Positions 46,614-56,285 of a stretch of 64,000 bases of DNA are shown in pieces. A program made the position numbers and the translations under genes. Within the stretch, counting starts at the first letter, position 1. Each line of letters begins with the position of its first letter. Source of the stretch: Hyphomicrobiaceae bacterium (GTDB lineage: Bacteria; Pseudomonadota; Alphaproteobacteria; Rhizobiales; Hyphomicrobiaceae); assembly GCA_021730785.1 (NCBI GenBank), contig JAKFWF010000041.1, forward strand, positions 1 through 64,000, in the 5' to 3' direction. A model generated the notes under the pieces. It made no database searches. It had not been told where the DNA came from and was given only the letters and a program-made list of their open reading frames with translations.

Positions 46614-47177
46614 GTGACCGAAGATCTGTCGTTCAAGAAAGACGAGCTGCCAGAAGATGCTTCGCTGGTCCTGATCGACGATGACAAGTCGTTCGCGCAA
46701 CGCCTGGGGCGCGCCATGGAAGTGCGCGGATTCGAGGTTCGCGTCGGCCATTCGGTCGCCGAGGGCCTGGAACTGATCCGCCAGAAGGCGCCGGCCTTCG
46801 CCGTGGTCGACATGCGCCTCGAAGACGGCAACGGCCTCGACGTCATCGCAGAACTTGCGCGTATACGTCCGAACTCGCGCGCCATCGTGCTGACCGGCTA
46901 CGGCAATTTCGCCACCGCCGTATCCGCGGTGAAGCTGGGCGCGGTCGACTATCTCGGCAAGCCTGCCGATGCCGACGACGTGACGGACGCGCTGCTCGCC
47001 CCGTCGAACGAAAAGGCAGCCCCGCCCGAAAACCCCATGTCGGCTGATCGCGTGCGGTGGGAGCACATCCAGCGCGTCTATGAATTGTGCAGCCGCAACG
47101 TATCGGAAACCGCGCGTCGGCTCAACATGCACCGCCGCACGCTGCAGCGCATTCTTGCCAAGCGCGCACCCAAATAG
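46614..47177 (+). CDS. regA: Redox response regulator RegA/PrrA/ActR
   Basis: The product has 187 residues. The receiver has the acidic pair in IDDD (22-24), phosphoacceptor Asp66 (VVDMRLEDGNGLDV), Thr in VLTGYG and Lys in LGKPAD. A Pro-rich link leads to a Fis-type HTH (RNVSETARRLNMHRRTLQRILAKRAP), which is almost invariant in the family. It controls respiration, carbon and nitrogen fixation genes under low oxygen in relatives. The start is GTG 46614 behind AGGAGGG. It is 83 bases after regB. Confidence 0.95.
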   Translation: MTEDLSFKKDELPEDASLVLIDDDKSFAQRLGRAMEVRGFEVRVGHSVAEGLELIRQKAPAFAVVDMRLEDGNGLDVIAELARIRPNSRAIVLTGYGNFATAVSAVKLGAVDYLGKPADADDVTDALLAPSNEKAAPPENPMSADRVRWEHIQRVYELCSRNVSETARRLNMHRRTLQRILAKRAPK

Positions 47178-47217
47178 CCGGTTCCACCGCCCCTGCTGCT
47201 GCGCCCCGTATCGGCGC

Positions 47218-47706
47218 CTACAATGCCTCGCGCTCAAGCCGCAACTCGGGATCGGCCAACGCCAGCAGGCGTAGCGCGCCAACCCGCGCGATCCGCGTGG
47301 TCAATGCCTTGCGGCGAGCGGCCGCCAGCGGGTGAACCGGCGCCTCGCGCAGAATTTCCCCGCCGAATCGGTCGGCTACGATGAGCCCCGTGTCGACCGG
47401 CAGCAGACCTTGGGGAAAACTTGTATCGACGGCGAAGAACAGCCGGTCGCAATACTCCCGGTACTGCGGCCACTTGTGGTCGCCGCGGAAATCTTCGACG
47501 CTCGACTTGATCTCGACGATCCAGATGTCGCCCTGCTGCGCGATGGCCAGGATGTCGGCGCGGCGGCCGTTGGCGAGGTTGACCTCGGTCAGGCTGGCCA
47601 GACCTCGCGAAAGCAGCAACCGGCGCGCGCCACGTGCTATGTCAAGGGCTGCCGGCGACTGCCGGCCATCCACAAGCTCGGGAGCTAGACGATTGCGTTT
47701 CGTCAT
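47218..47706 (-). CDS. mmcB: MmcB-family DNA repair protein
   Basis: The product has 162 residues from ATG 47706 (170 from ATG 47730). It has the PD-(D/E)XK-like core: SLTEVNLANGRRADILAIAQQGDIWIVEIKSSVEDFRGDHKWPQY, with Asp and the E-x-K pair. This matches the MmcB proteins, which act in damage-induced repair in Caulobacter. Neither start has a clear ribosome site. It meets regA tail to tail. Confidence 0.88.
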   Translation of the reverse strand: MTKRNRLAPELVDGRQSPAALDIARGARRLLLSRGLASLTEVNLANGRRADILAIAQQGDIWIVEIKSSVEDFRGDHKWPQYREYCDRLFFAVDTSFPQGLLPVDTGLIVADRFGGEILREAPVHPLAAARRKALTTRIARVGALRLLALADPELRLEREAL

Positions 47707-47770
47707 GTGTTCGCCATCACTCGGTGACATCGCAGCTTACGCGCTGCCGGGGCAGAAGGGGCTTTAAGAT

Positions 47771-50260
47771 ATGATCTTCAAGTGGACGAAGGGTGGCAAG
47801 AGCCAGGCCCTGGTGCCGGCCGCCGCGAAGACCACGTCAGCATCTGCCCGCAGCGAGGTCGATGGCGCCTCGGGCGACCTGCGCTTGCCGCTGACCGCCG
47901 ATGCGCTGCGCCGCTCGGTCGATCCCGGGTCGCTCGGTTTCAAGAGCACGGCCGAACTCGAGCCGATCGATGGCCTGATCGGCCAGGACCGAGCGCTGCG
48001 AGCGATTCAGTTCGGCGCCGATATGAAGGCGCACGATTTCAACATGTTCGTGCTGGGACCACCATCGACCGGCAAGAGCACGGCGGTGAAGTCATATCTC
48101 GCCCACAAGCTGCGCCCCGAGCAACATCCCTCTGATTGGGTCTACGTCAACGATTTCGAGACGCCGAACCGGCCGCGGGCCATCCGGCTGCCATGCGGGC
48201 GGGCGCGCGAGTTCAGCCTCGGCATGATCAAGGCGATCGACGAATTACGTGCGACGCTGCCGGCCATGTTCGAAGGTGACGAGTACCAGACCCGCAAGCG
48301 GGCGATCGACGAAGCCTTCCGCGCGGGCCAGGAAAGCGCGCTCGAAGGGCTCAACCGCAAAGCGCAGGCGCAGAACATCGCCATTCTGCGCACGCCGACC
48401 GGCTTCGCCATGGCCCCGATCCTCGAAGGCAAGGTCGTGAAGCCCGAGGTCTTCATGCAGTTGCCCGAGGATATGCGCCGCAGCGTCGAAACCAAGATCG
48501 AGGCGCTGCAGACCGAACTCGAAGCTCTACTCGGCCAGGCGCCGAAGTCCGACAAGGAGCGGCGCCACAAACTGGCAGCCCTGCAGGACGAAGTCGCCAC
48601 TGCCGCCATCCACGAGGCGCTGGACGAACTGGAAGCCGCGTTCGCCGACCAGCCAGACGTCATCGCACATCTGGTGGCTGCCCGCGCCGACATGATCCGC
48701 AACGCCGCGCTGTTTCTCGCCGACGGCGAGGGCGACGGCAGCGCGATCAAGCCGCCAGCGGATACGTCCCGCGATGCCCGCTTCCGCCGCTATCTCGTCA
48801 ACCTGTTCGTCGGCGGCCAGCCGGGCGATGTGTGTGAAACACCGGTGGTCGAGGAGGCGAACCCGACCTACGGCAATTTGATCGGCCGCATCGAGCATGT
48901 GGCCCAGATGGGCAACATGATGACCGACTTCCTGCTGGTAAAGGCAGGTGCGTTGCATCGCGCCAACGGCGGTTATCTGCTGCTCGACGCGCGCAAATTG
49001 CTGCTGTCGCAATTCGCCTGGGAAGCCCTGAAGCGGGCGATCAAGGGCCGTCAGATCAAGGTCGAGCAGCCGACCGAGACGGTCGGCATGATGACCGCGC
49101 AGACGCTCGATCCGGCACCGATCCCGCTCGACGTGAAGGTGATATTGTTCGGCGACCGCGAGCTCTACTACACGCTGGCGCAAGCCGACCCTGACTTCGC
49201 ACGCCTGTTCAAGGTGCAGGCCGATTTCGACGATACGATTGCGCGTTCCAGCGACAACGACCGTGCCTATGCGCGCCTGATCGCCTCGATCGTCAAGGAG
49301 CACAGCCTGAAGGCGGTCGATGCCGGCGGCGTTGCCCGGCTGATCGAGGAGGGCGCGCGCCTTGCCGATGATCGCGAGAAGCTGTCGATCGAGATCGGCC
49401 GCATCGCCGACATCGTGCGCGAGGCCGACTACTGGGCCGGTCAGGAAAAGCGCAAGGTCATTGCCAGTGCCGATGTCGCCAAGGCGATCGACGAGGCGAG
49501 GGACCGGGCGAGCCGCCTGCGCGACCGCGCGCAGGAGATGGTCGAGCGCAACATCGTGCTGATCGATACGGCGGGGAGCGCCGTCGGCCAGATCAACGGG
49601 CTGACGGTGCAGCAGCTGGGCACCTTCGCTTTCGGCCGGCCGGCCCGCATCACCGCGCGCGTGCGCATGGGCCAGGGCCGCGTCACCGACATCGAGCGCG
49701 AAGTGAACCTCGGCGGCCCGCTGCACTCCAAGGGCGTGATGATCCTGTGGGGCTTCCTCGCCGGCCGCTATGCCCATGACACGCCGCTGGCGCTTGCCGC
49801 CTCTCTGGTCTTCGAGCAGTCCTACGGCGGCGTCGACGGCGACAGTGCCTCGTCGGCGGAACTCTATGCCCTGCTGTCGGCGCTGGCCGATGCGCCGATC
49901 AACCAGGCGCTGGCCGTGACAGGTGCCGTCAACCAGCGCGGCGACGTGCAGGCGATCGGCGGCGTCAACGAGAAGATCGAGGGCTTCTTCGATCTGTGTG
50001 CCGCCCGTGGCCTCGATGGCACGCATGGCGTGCTCATTCCGCAAGCGAATACACAGCATCTGATGGTGCGCGAAGACATCGTGGAGGCGGTGACCGACGG
50101 CAAGTTCAGGATCTATGCGGTCGCCTCGATCGACGAGGGGATCGAACTGCTGACCGGCCGGCCGGCAGCCGACGTGCATGCCGCGGTCGAAGCAAGGCTC
50201 GCGACCTTCGCCCGACAGTTGAAGGCGTATCAGACGCCGCAGGAGGCTACTCCCTCATGA
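47771..50260 (+). CDS. Lon-related ATP-dependent protease
   Basis: The product has 829 residues. It has Walker A GPPSTGKST (96-104) and a long helical insertion (about 150-300) of the AAA_32 type. The C-terminal S16 protease domain carries the catalytic pair Ser692 (GDSASS) and Lys735 (NEKIEGF), 43 residues apart as in E. coli Lon. It lacks the Lon N-terminal substrate domain, like YcbZ-type proteins. It should degrade proteins in the cytoplasm. The stop overlaps the next start (ATGA at 50257-50260). Confidence 0.93.
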   Translation: MIFKWTKGGKSQALVPAAAKTTSASARSEVDGASGDLRLPLTADALRRSVDPGSLGFKSTAELEPIDGLIGQDRALRAIQFGADMKAHDFNMFVLGPPSTGKSTAVKSYLAHKLRPEQHPSDWVYVNDFETPNRPRAIRLPCGRAREFSLGMIKAIDELRATLPAMFEGDEYQTRKRAIDEAFRAGQESALEGLNRKAQAQNIAILRTPTGFAMAPILEGKVVKPEVFMQLPEDMRRSVETKIEALQTELEALLGQAPKSDKERRHKLAALQDEVATAAIHEALDELEAAFADQPDVIAHLVAARADMIRNAALFLADGEGDGSAIKPPADTSRDARFRRYLVNLFVGGQPGDVCETPVVEEANPTYGNLIGRIEHVAQMGNMMTDFLLVKAGALHRANGGYLLLDARKLLLSQFAWEALKRAIKGRQIKVEQPTETVGMMTAQTLDPAPIPLDVKVILFGDRELYYTLAQADPDFARLFKVQADFDDTIARSSDNDRAYARLIASIVKEHSLKAVDAGGVARLIEEGARLADDREKLSIEIGRIADIVREADYWAGQEKRKVIASADVAKAIDEARDRASRLRDRAQEMVERNIVLIDTAGSAVGQINGLTVQQLGTFAFGRPARITARVRMGQGRVTDIEREVNLGGPLHSKGVMILWGFLAGRYAHDTPLALAASLVFEQSYGGVDGDSASSAELYALLSALADAPINQALAVTGAVNQRGDVQAIGGVNEKIEGFFDLCAARGLDGTHGVLIPQANTQHLMVREDIVEAVTDGKFRIYAVASIDEGIELLTGRPAADVHAAVEARLATFARQLKAYQTPQEATPS

Positions 50261-51120
50261 TCGCCCACGTCGCAGAGGCCACCGAAGCGCGCGGCCGCGT
50301 CATCGTGCGCACGACGTCGGCGCGGGCGAGCGACATCGCCATGCAGGCGGCGGTGCAGATCGCCCAGGCCTATCGCTCCGAAATCGAGAGCCTGTACATC
50401 GAGGATACCGAGTTGATCGCGTTGTCGCGATTCTCGTTCGTGCGCGAGATCAGTGCGTTCGGTGGCAAATCACGGCCACTGACGCCCGGCATCGTGGTGC
50501 GCGATCTTCGCAACCAGTTCGCTGGCTTGCAGCGCCGGCTCGAGCAACTTGCCGGTGCCGCACAAGTGCCGATCCGCGAGCGCTTCGTGCGCGATGATCC
50601 GCTGCGTGCGCTCGCCGTCACGTGCGCCGATTGTGGGCCCTGGAACGTGGTGGTTCTGACCGAACCGTTTGGCGGATCGTCCGGCGGCGACATCGCGCAA
50701 GTGCTCGACAACGTCGAGGATGCGACCGGTCTCGTCCTGGTCGGCCCGAGGGCCAGCCGGACCCAGGGACCGGTGGTGATGGTGCTCGAAGACATCGATG
50801 CGCTGTCCGGCATGATCCGCGCGGGCGATCGGCTGATCGAAACCTCAGGCGCGCCGCTGGTGCTTGCGATCATCGGCGCCGATGGCGATACCTCGGAATG
50901 GATCGAGCAGCAGGCACGCCTCGCGCTCGGCAATCGCAGCGATCTGCATCTCGTCCATCTGGCGCTGAACCATGCCGAGCCGGCGCTCGCCGCCGAAGCG
51001 ATCCGGCGGATGGCGCCCGGCTTCGTGATCGCCCGTTTTGGTGGACTCGCCGTACCTGCCGCCGATGATCTGAGCCCGCTGGCCGCCGGCCTCGAATGCC
51101 CAGTGCTGCTCAGCCGCTAG
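50257..51120 (+). CDS. Unknown protein coupled to the Lon-related protease
   Basis: The product has 287 residues, no signal peptide and no membrane helix. Two halves look alike in secondary structure, each with Val/Ile-rich strands (GRVIVRTTSARASDIAMQAAVQIAQAYRSEIESLYIED; GPVVMVLEDIDALSGMIRAGDRLIETSGAPLVLAIIG). This recalls a tandem universal-stress-protein-like fold, but without its ATP-binding GxxGS motif, so the likeness is weak. It overlaps the protease gene by 4 bases and is behind AGGAGG, so it may be an adaptor or regulator of that protease. Confidence 0.75.
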   Translation: MIAHVAEATEARGRVIVRTTSARASDIAMQAAVQIAQAYRSEIESLYIEDTELIALSRFSFVREISAFGGKSRPLTPGIVVRDLRNQFAGLQRRLEQLAGAAQVPIRERFVRDDPLRALAVTCADCGPWNVVVLTEPFGGSSGGDIAQVLDNVEDATGLVLVGPRASRTQGPVVMVLEDIDALSGMIRAGDRLIETSGAPLVLAIIGADGDTSEWIEQQARLALGNRSDLHLVHLALNHAEPALAAEAIRRMAPGFVIARFGGLAVPAADDLSPLAAGLECPVLLSR

Positions 51121-51130
51121 GCGGCCTAAC

Positions 51131-53383
51131 CTACGCCGCTGTCCGCAGCGGGCTTGCGGCCGCCGTACTACCTTTCACGAACGGGCGGCCGATCGCCCCC
51201 CATTCCTGCTCCAACATCGCATACTCGACCTGATTGACGACGGCGCCGATCACCTTGCGGCCATCCGGTCCAAGGCTCTTCAGGGCCTGCCGCGCCAGTT
51301 CACGCGGCGTGCGTCGCCACACCGTGACGAACACGATGGCGTCGACCTGGGTCGCGATCAACCGCGCATCGACCACCGGCAGCAGGGGCGGGGCATCGAT
51401 GATCACCACGTCGAACTGTGACTTCAGCTGGGCCAGGACCTGGGCGAACTGAATGCTTTCGATCAGGCTCGCGGCATCGACCATGAAGTCTGGACGCCGG
51501 GCCGCCGACAACACGCTGACCCCGGTGGCACGGTCATGCAGGATGGCGTCCGTCGGCGCCACACCGCCGGCCAGTATGTCGATCAGGCCGGGCTCGCCGG
51601 CGATGCCGAGATCCACCGACAGCCCGCCAGCGCGCATGTCGCCGTCGATCAGCAACGTTCTGGCCCCACCCGATGCATAGTTCAAGGCGAGGTTGGAGGC
51701 GATGACCGAGCGTCCCTCCCGCGGCAGACTGGACGCGACGAGGATGATCGAACGCTGGCTGCGGCCGATGCGGTTTTCCATCTCGTGCCGGATGCCACGG
51801 ATCGACTCGGCAAACAGCCCGTGCGGTTCTGCCTGCAGCATTCTGAGCTGCCGCATCCGGTCGCTCGACAGCATGTGGGGCGTGTCCGCTCCCGGCACCG
51901 AGCCCAGATGCGCGACATCGAGGGCGCGCTCGATGTCACGCGGCTTGGCGAAGCTGCCGCTCCCCATCTCGAGCAGCAGCGCCAGGCCGAGCCCCACGAT
52001 CAGCCCGCCGGCACCGGCAATTGCCACCAATTGCTTGCGCTTCGGCGACACGGGATAGAGCGGCACATCCGACCTTTCGACGACGCGTGCGTCGGCAAAC
52101 TGCAGGCCTTGGGTCTCGACCGTCTGCTTGTTGCGGGTCAGCAGGGCTTCGTAGAGCTGCTTTGAGGCCGCAGCCTCGCGCTCGAGTTCGCGCAGTTGCC
52201 ACTGCTTCTCGCGGGCAATGCCGATCTGGGTCTTCAACTGCTCGATGCGGCCGCCCTGCTGGCGCTCGCCATCGGATGCCACATCGAACTCGGTCTTCAA
52301 ATTCCTGATGATCTTGGTGACTTCGATGCCAAGTTCCGTCTGCGCCTTGCCGACGTCGGCGGCAATCTTTTGCATTTCGGGGTGCTTGGGACCATACTTG
52401 GTGGCCGCTTCCGTCTGCTTGCGCAGGGCCTTGGTCAACTCGTCGCGCAGCAGCCGCACGGTATTGCTCTGGAGCACGTCGGCCAGCGACTCGTTGCCTT
52501 CCCCTTCGATCATCATGCGTCGCGCCTGTTCGAAGCGCGAGCGGGCAGTGAACGTCTTGTTGCGAGACAGAATGAGCGCTTCCATCTCGCGACCAAGCTG
52601 CCGGTCGACCAGCAGCTGACCGTCGGTGTCGAAGATCTGATGCTCGGTCTTGAAGTGTTCGATGGCGCGTTCTGCGGTCACAACCTTCTCGCGCACGCCC
52701 TTGATGGCATCGTCGAGCCGACCGCTGGCGTCGACCAGCGCCCGCGTCTTCTGCTCGATCTGCATCTTGATGTACGTGTCGGCGATCGCATTGACGATGC
52801 GGGCAGCCTTCACCGGGTCGGCGGAAGAAAAGCGGATTTCGAGCACCAGCGACGCCCGCACCCGACTGACCTTCAGGCGCTGCTCGAACCCGCGCAGGAC
52901 TTCGTCCCGCTCAGGCTCGGCTGACGGATTAATGATGTCTTCGATTGACGTCGGTTCTGGCCGCACGGATGGCTTGAAGGCACCGCGCGAGATGCCGAGC
53001 CGCAGCAACAGTATCTGCAGACTGGTCGGCCCGATGAACTCGGCATCGGAGCGCAGCCCCAGTTGCTCGACGACGCGCTGCGAGATCTGGCGCGATTTCA
53101 GCACCTCGACTTCGCTGTCGACGGTCGCCGCATCCGCCTTGAGATCTGAAATCACGCCCTTGATCGAGGTGATCTCCTTGTTGCGCTGGTCGATCTGGAC
53201 GGTCGCCACCGCCTCGTAGCGGTTGGGCAGGATCGATACGATGACCGCCCCCACCACCGTGACGACGACGGTCGTCGTGATGATCAGCTTGATGCGCCGC
53301 CGGAACGCAGACATGACATCGCCGAAGGCGAACGCAGACCCGCGTTCCTCCCCGGCATCGTCGTCTGTCGACCGCTCGGTCAT
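51131..53383 (-). CDS. Polysaccharide co-polymerase with BY-kinase-like domain (Wzz/ExoP type)
   Basis: The product has 750 residues from ATG 53383. It has a Wzz domain with two membrane helices (about 32-53 and 445-465), long coiled coils between them (about 200-420) and a C-terminal cytoplasmic ATPase-like domain. The Walker A site reads LPREGRSVIASN, where the expected GKS/T has Arg instead of Lys and Val instead of Thr. Walker A' is LLIDGDMRAG, and Walker B is VVIDAPPLLPVVDA. The C-terminus has few Tyr residues. Kinase activity is doubtful; chain-length control of an exported polysaccharide is the likely job. Confidence 0.87.
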   Translation of the reverse strand: MTERSTDDDAGEERGSAFAFGDVMSAFRRRIKLIITTTVVVTVVGAVIVSILPNRYEAVATVQIDQRNKEITSIKGVISDLKADAATVDSEVEVLKSRQISQRVVEQLGLRSDAEFIGPTSLQILLLRLGISRGAFKPSVRPEPTSIEDIINPSAEPERDEVLRGFEQRLKVSRVRASLVLEIRFSSADPVKAARIVNAIADTYIKMQIEQKTRALVDASGRLDDAIKGVREKVVTAERAIEHFKTEHQIFDTDGQLLVDRQLGREMEALILSRNKTFTARSRFEQARRMMIEGEGNESLADVLQSNTVRLLRDELTKALRKQTEAATKYGPKHPEMQKIAADVGKAQTELGIEVTKIIRNLKTEFDVASDGERQQGGRIEQLKTQIGIAREKQWQLRELEREAAASKQLYEALLTRNKQTVETQGLQFADARVVERSDVPLYPVSPKRKQLVAIAGAGGLIVGLGLALLLEMGSGSFAKPRDIERALDVAHLGSVPGADTPHMLSSDRMRQLRMLQAEPHGLFAESIRGIRHEMENRIGRSQRSIILVASSLPREGRSVIASNLALNYASGGARTLLIDGDMRAGGLSVDLGIAGEPGLIDILAGGVAPTDAILHDRATGVSVLSAARRPDFMVDAASLIESIQFAQVLAQLKSQFDVVIIDAPPLLPVVDARLIATQVDAIVFVTVWRRTPRELARQALKSLGPDGRKVIGAVVNQVEYAMLEQEWGAIGRPFVKGSTAAASPLRTAA

Positions 53384-53408
53384 CACACTCTTCGTCTTCG
53401 TCGTCGTC

Positions 53409-54767
53409 CTAGAAGCGCAGCCTGGTCGTGAGCCACAATCGATTGCGGGTGAAGTTGTCTTCCTCGACGTTCGAGCGTTGCTCTTGATGCTCGTAGGCGA
53501 GTGAAAACAGCCAATTCTTGGTGTGGTAGTAGTCAAAGCCGACCCGACCGATCGTCACATGGTCGAGCCGGCTCTGTCCGAGGAACTCAGATTGCCGATA
53601 TTCGCCGCCAAGTGTGAACACGAGGTTTCTAAGCGCCTCGTATTCGACCCTGGCACCCAATGAACTGTCGATCCTGCCGCCTGCGCCGTCACCGGTAATG
53701 CCCTCGGAATAGGCGCGGCGAGCGGTTGCATAGACCGTCGCCAGCTGGGTCGGCAGCCATTGCAGCTCGGCCTCGACCAGCAGGTTGCCCGCAGCGCGCA
53801 GTTTGGCGCTGTCGTAATCGCGAAAGCCATAACCGCCGAGCAAGCGCCAGCGCAGCAATGGGTTGACTTCAGCGGACAGCCCCGCCACCGCCTCATAACC
53901 GTTGGCTGAGAAGTCGATCGCGCCGGGATTGAAGTTCGATTGCCTGAGCGCGCGCACCTTACTTTCGAACTCGAAGCCCGGCGAGAACCGGTAGCCGAGC
54001 CGCAGTTGAGCGGCCGTGATCTGCGTGTCGCGCGCATTCTGGTCGATCGTAGTGCCGTCGCGCGCCCTGACATTCTGGAAGTCCCAGCGCTCGACCGACG
54101 TGCTGAAGCTCGCCCACAGCCGGCCCGCGTCACGCCTGATGCCGGCGATGGCACGGTTGTGGAACACGGCGGTGCGTTCAGCTGCATTCCTCGGCGCTTC
54201 GGGGGCGGCGCGGTCCTCGTGGTTCAATTCGCTCAGCAGGCTCAGCGACAGGGTGTGGGCATGATCGAAATGCAGTGCACCATCGACGGCGAAGTTGCCG
54301 TCGGTCGAATTGAGCTGACTGTTGCGCAGGTATTCGGTCTGCTTGGCACCGACGCTGAAATCGAGAATGTGGCGGCTGAAATCTGACCGCGCACGCACCA
54401 CCGGCACGATCTCGAACCGCACATCCGAGGCACGGTTCTTGTTGGTGGCATAGATATTGTCGTCGAACAGGGCCGTGGTGCCGATGATGGGAAACACCCT
54501 GTAGGTGCCGGCGCGCAGACCATCCGGCTGATAGGGCGTGCGATCCCGCTCCGAGACCCTTTCAGCGCCGTATTTCTTGATCCCGTCCCAATTCCGCAAG
54601 CCTTCGCCGAAGGCGATGGTCTGGTCGCGGGCAAGGCCGTCGTTGCCGAGGTCTTGGCCCTTGGCAGGCGCGCCCATCACCAGCGAAGACATACAAATGA
54701 CAGCAAACGGCAGCAAGCGATGGCGCCAGCTCTGTCTACCTCGCCACACGGACCGGCGCGGGCTCAA
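53409..54767 (-). CDS. Outer-membrane beta-barrel protein of the polysaccharide cluster
   Basis: The product has 452 residues. A signal peptide (about 14-38) is followed by a short periplasmic part and repeated amphipathic strands ending in LWLTTRLRF, a typical outer-membrane C-terminal Phe. It resembles the outer-membrane beta-barrel family found in exopolysaccharide loci (OMP_b-brl_2). TTG 54767 is taken as the start because it overlaps the export-lipoprotein stop and has GGAGCG before it. It could form the outer-membrane route for the polymer. Confidence 0.8.
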   Translation of the reverse strand: MSPRRSVWRGRQSWRHRLLPFAVICMSSLVMGAPAKGQDLGNDGLARDQTIAFGEGLRNWDGIKKYGAERVSERDRTPYQPDGLRAGTYRVFPIIGTTALFDDNIYATNKNRASDVRFEIVPVVRARSDFSRHILDFSVGAKQTEYLRNSQLNSTDGNFAVDGALHFDHAHTLSLSLLSELNHEDRAAPEAPRNAAERTAVFHNRAIAGIRRDAGRLWASFSTSVERWDFQNVRARDGTTIDQNARDTQITAAQLRLGYRFSPGFEFESKVRALRQSNFNPGAIDFSANGYEAVAGLSAEVNPLLRWRLLGGYGFRDYDSAKLRAAGNLLVEAELQWLPTQLATVYATARRAYSEGITGDGAGGRIDSSLGARVEYEALRNLVFTLGGEYRQSEFLGQSRLDHVTIGRVGFDYYHTKNWLFSLAYEHQEQRSNVEEDNFTRNRLWLTTRLRF

Positions 54768-55366
54768 AAGAAGCGCTCCGGCACGCGGATGTTGTCGCCG
54801 GGAAGAACATCGATGTCGGCGGGCAGGGCGACCTTGATCTGGGCTGCCGATCCTTCCCGCACCAGGATGACGTGGCTCTCGTTAGCGCGATAGGTATAGC
54901 CGCCGGCGAGGGCAATCGCATCGCGCAGCTTCAGGCCGCTCTTATAGGGAAATTCCCCACCGCTGCGCACTTCGCCGTGCAGGTAGATCGGGCGAAAATT
55001 CGCGACCTCGACCGACACCTTGGGATTGGTCAAATAGCCTTGCGCCAGCTTCGTGCGCACCAATTCACGGAACTCGCCGATACCACGGCCTTTGGCTGGT
55101 ATTTCGCCGACCAGCGGCACGGCAACGTTGCCAGAGCCGTTCACCTCGAAGGTGCCGGACAAGTCGGCTTCGCCGAACACACTGAGCTTGACCTTGTCGC
55201 CGATGCCCAGGCGATAGACGCGCGACACCTCCGGCGTTTCCAAGCGGGCGATTGAAGCCGGGGCCGCAGCGGGGCGATCGTTGGCGCAGCCGTTCAGCGC
55301 GACTGCGACCACGAGGGCTGCGATCATCGTCACGGACGGCAGATGGGGCGAGCTACGCGACAACAT
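54764..55366 (-). CDS. Polysaccharide export lipoprotein (Wza/GumB-like)
   Basis: The product has 200 residues from ATG 55366. It has a lipobox LNGC, then a Poly_export domain (VYRLGIGDKVKLSVFGEADLSGTFEVNGSGNVAVPLVGEIPAKG) and one SLBB-type repeat (IYLHGEVRSGGEFPYKSGLKLRDAIALAGGYTY). It is shorter than Wza and ends after one SLBB domain, like GumB/ExoF-type proteins. Its stop overlaps the barrel gene start. It heads the three-gene export operon. Confidence 0.92.
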   Translation of the reverse strand: MLSRSSPHLPSVTMIAALVVAVALNGCANDRPAAAPASIARLETPEVSRVYRLGIGDKVKLSVFGEADLSGTFEVNGSGNVAVPLVGEIPAKGRGIGEFRELVRTKLAQGYLTNPKVSVEVANFRPIYLHGEVRSGGEFPYKSGLKLRDAIALAGGYTYRANESHVILVREGSAAQIKVALPADIDVLPGDNIRVPERFF

Positions 55367-55588
55367 GCGCTCGAGCAATCAGGTTCGAGGAAACTGAGCG
55401 GCGGACCGGCCCCGAACTTTGGATACCCGCCCGCCTTGTCGTCACAAGACCCTGATTCGCTTAAAGTATGGTTAACGCGGCGAACTCCACCGGCCAGTCG
55501 CCCCTGTCGCGTTAGCTCCGCCTTCAGCACTCCAAGTTAGGCTTGGGCGTTGAAGTCGAGGTCGGATTGGCTCGAGGGAGTTGCACGC

Positions 55589-56278
55589 GTGACGGTCGAA
55601 ATTGCCACGGCGACGCCCGAAGACGGCCCGGTTCGCTTCTACCGCGCCAAAGAGAGCCGCTACTTCTCCGGTGCACGGGCAGACTTCGTCGCTCGGCTAC
55701 CCGAAGACAAATCCGCCCGCGTCCTCGAAATCGGCTGCGGCACCGGCGCCACCGGCGCGCTCGCGCTATGCAGCGGGCGGGCTGGCCACTACACCGGAGT
55801 CGAATTGTTCGAGGGTGCGGCAGCCGAAGCCCGCCAGCACCTTAGCGACGTGATCGTTGGCGATGTGGAACGGCTGGCGTTTTCCTGGCAGCCCTGCACG
55901 TTCGACGGCATGATTTTGTCCGAGGTCCTCGAACATTTGATTGAGCCGTGGGCCGTCCTGCGGCGCCTGCATCCCTATCTGCGCCCCGGCGCGCTGGTTT
56001 TGGCAAGTTCGCCCAACATCGCCCATTGGCGCGTCCTGCGGGAGCTGTGGCAGGGTCGGTTCCAACTCGCCGACCAGGGTGTGTTCGATCGCACCCACAT
56101 GCGCTGGTTCACGCCCGAGAGTTACGCTACGATGTTCGAGCGCGCCGGCTACGAGGTGGTGCGGGTCTATCCGGTGACGCCGTTTGCGCCGCGCACTGCG
56201 TTACTGTCGCGCTGGACCCAGGGGCGCTTCGACCACCTGTTCATGACGCAGATCAGCCTGGAAGCACGCCGCCGGTAG
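55589..56278 (+). CDS. SAM-dependent methyltransferase (class I)
   Basis: The product has 229 residues. It has the SAM motif VLEIGCGTGATGALAL, ILSEVLEHLIEPWAVLRRLHPYLRPGALVLASSPN and the Methyltransf_23-like end HMRWFTPESYATMFERAGYEVVRV. Such enzymes often methylate or tailor sugars in polysaccharide loci. GTG 55589 is chosen with GAGGGA ten bases before it; TTG 55550 is the open-frame limit. It is divergent from the export operon. Confidence 0.85.
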   Translation: MTVEIATATPEDGPVRFYRAKESRYFSGARADFVARLPEDKSARVLEIGCGTGATGALALCSGRAGHYTGVELFEGAAAEARQHLSDVIVGDVERLAFSWQPCTFDGMILSEVLEHLIEPWAVLRRLHPYLRPGALVLASSPNIAHWRVLRELWQGRFQLADQGVFDRTHMRWFTPESYATMFERAGYEVVRVYPVTPFAPRTALLSRWTQGRFDHLFMTQISLEARRR

Positions 56279-56285
56279 GACGAAA

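Noticed and set aside
48527-50179. 550-codon minus-strand frame opposite the Lon-related protease
   Set aside because: The protease has Walker A and the Ser/Lys pair. The antisense frame has no domain.
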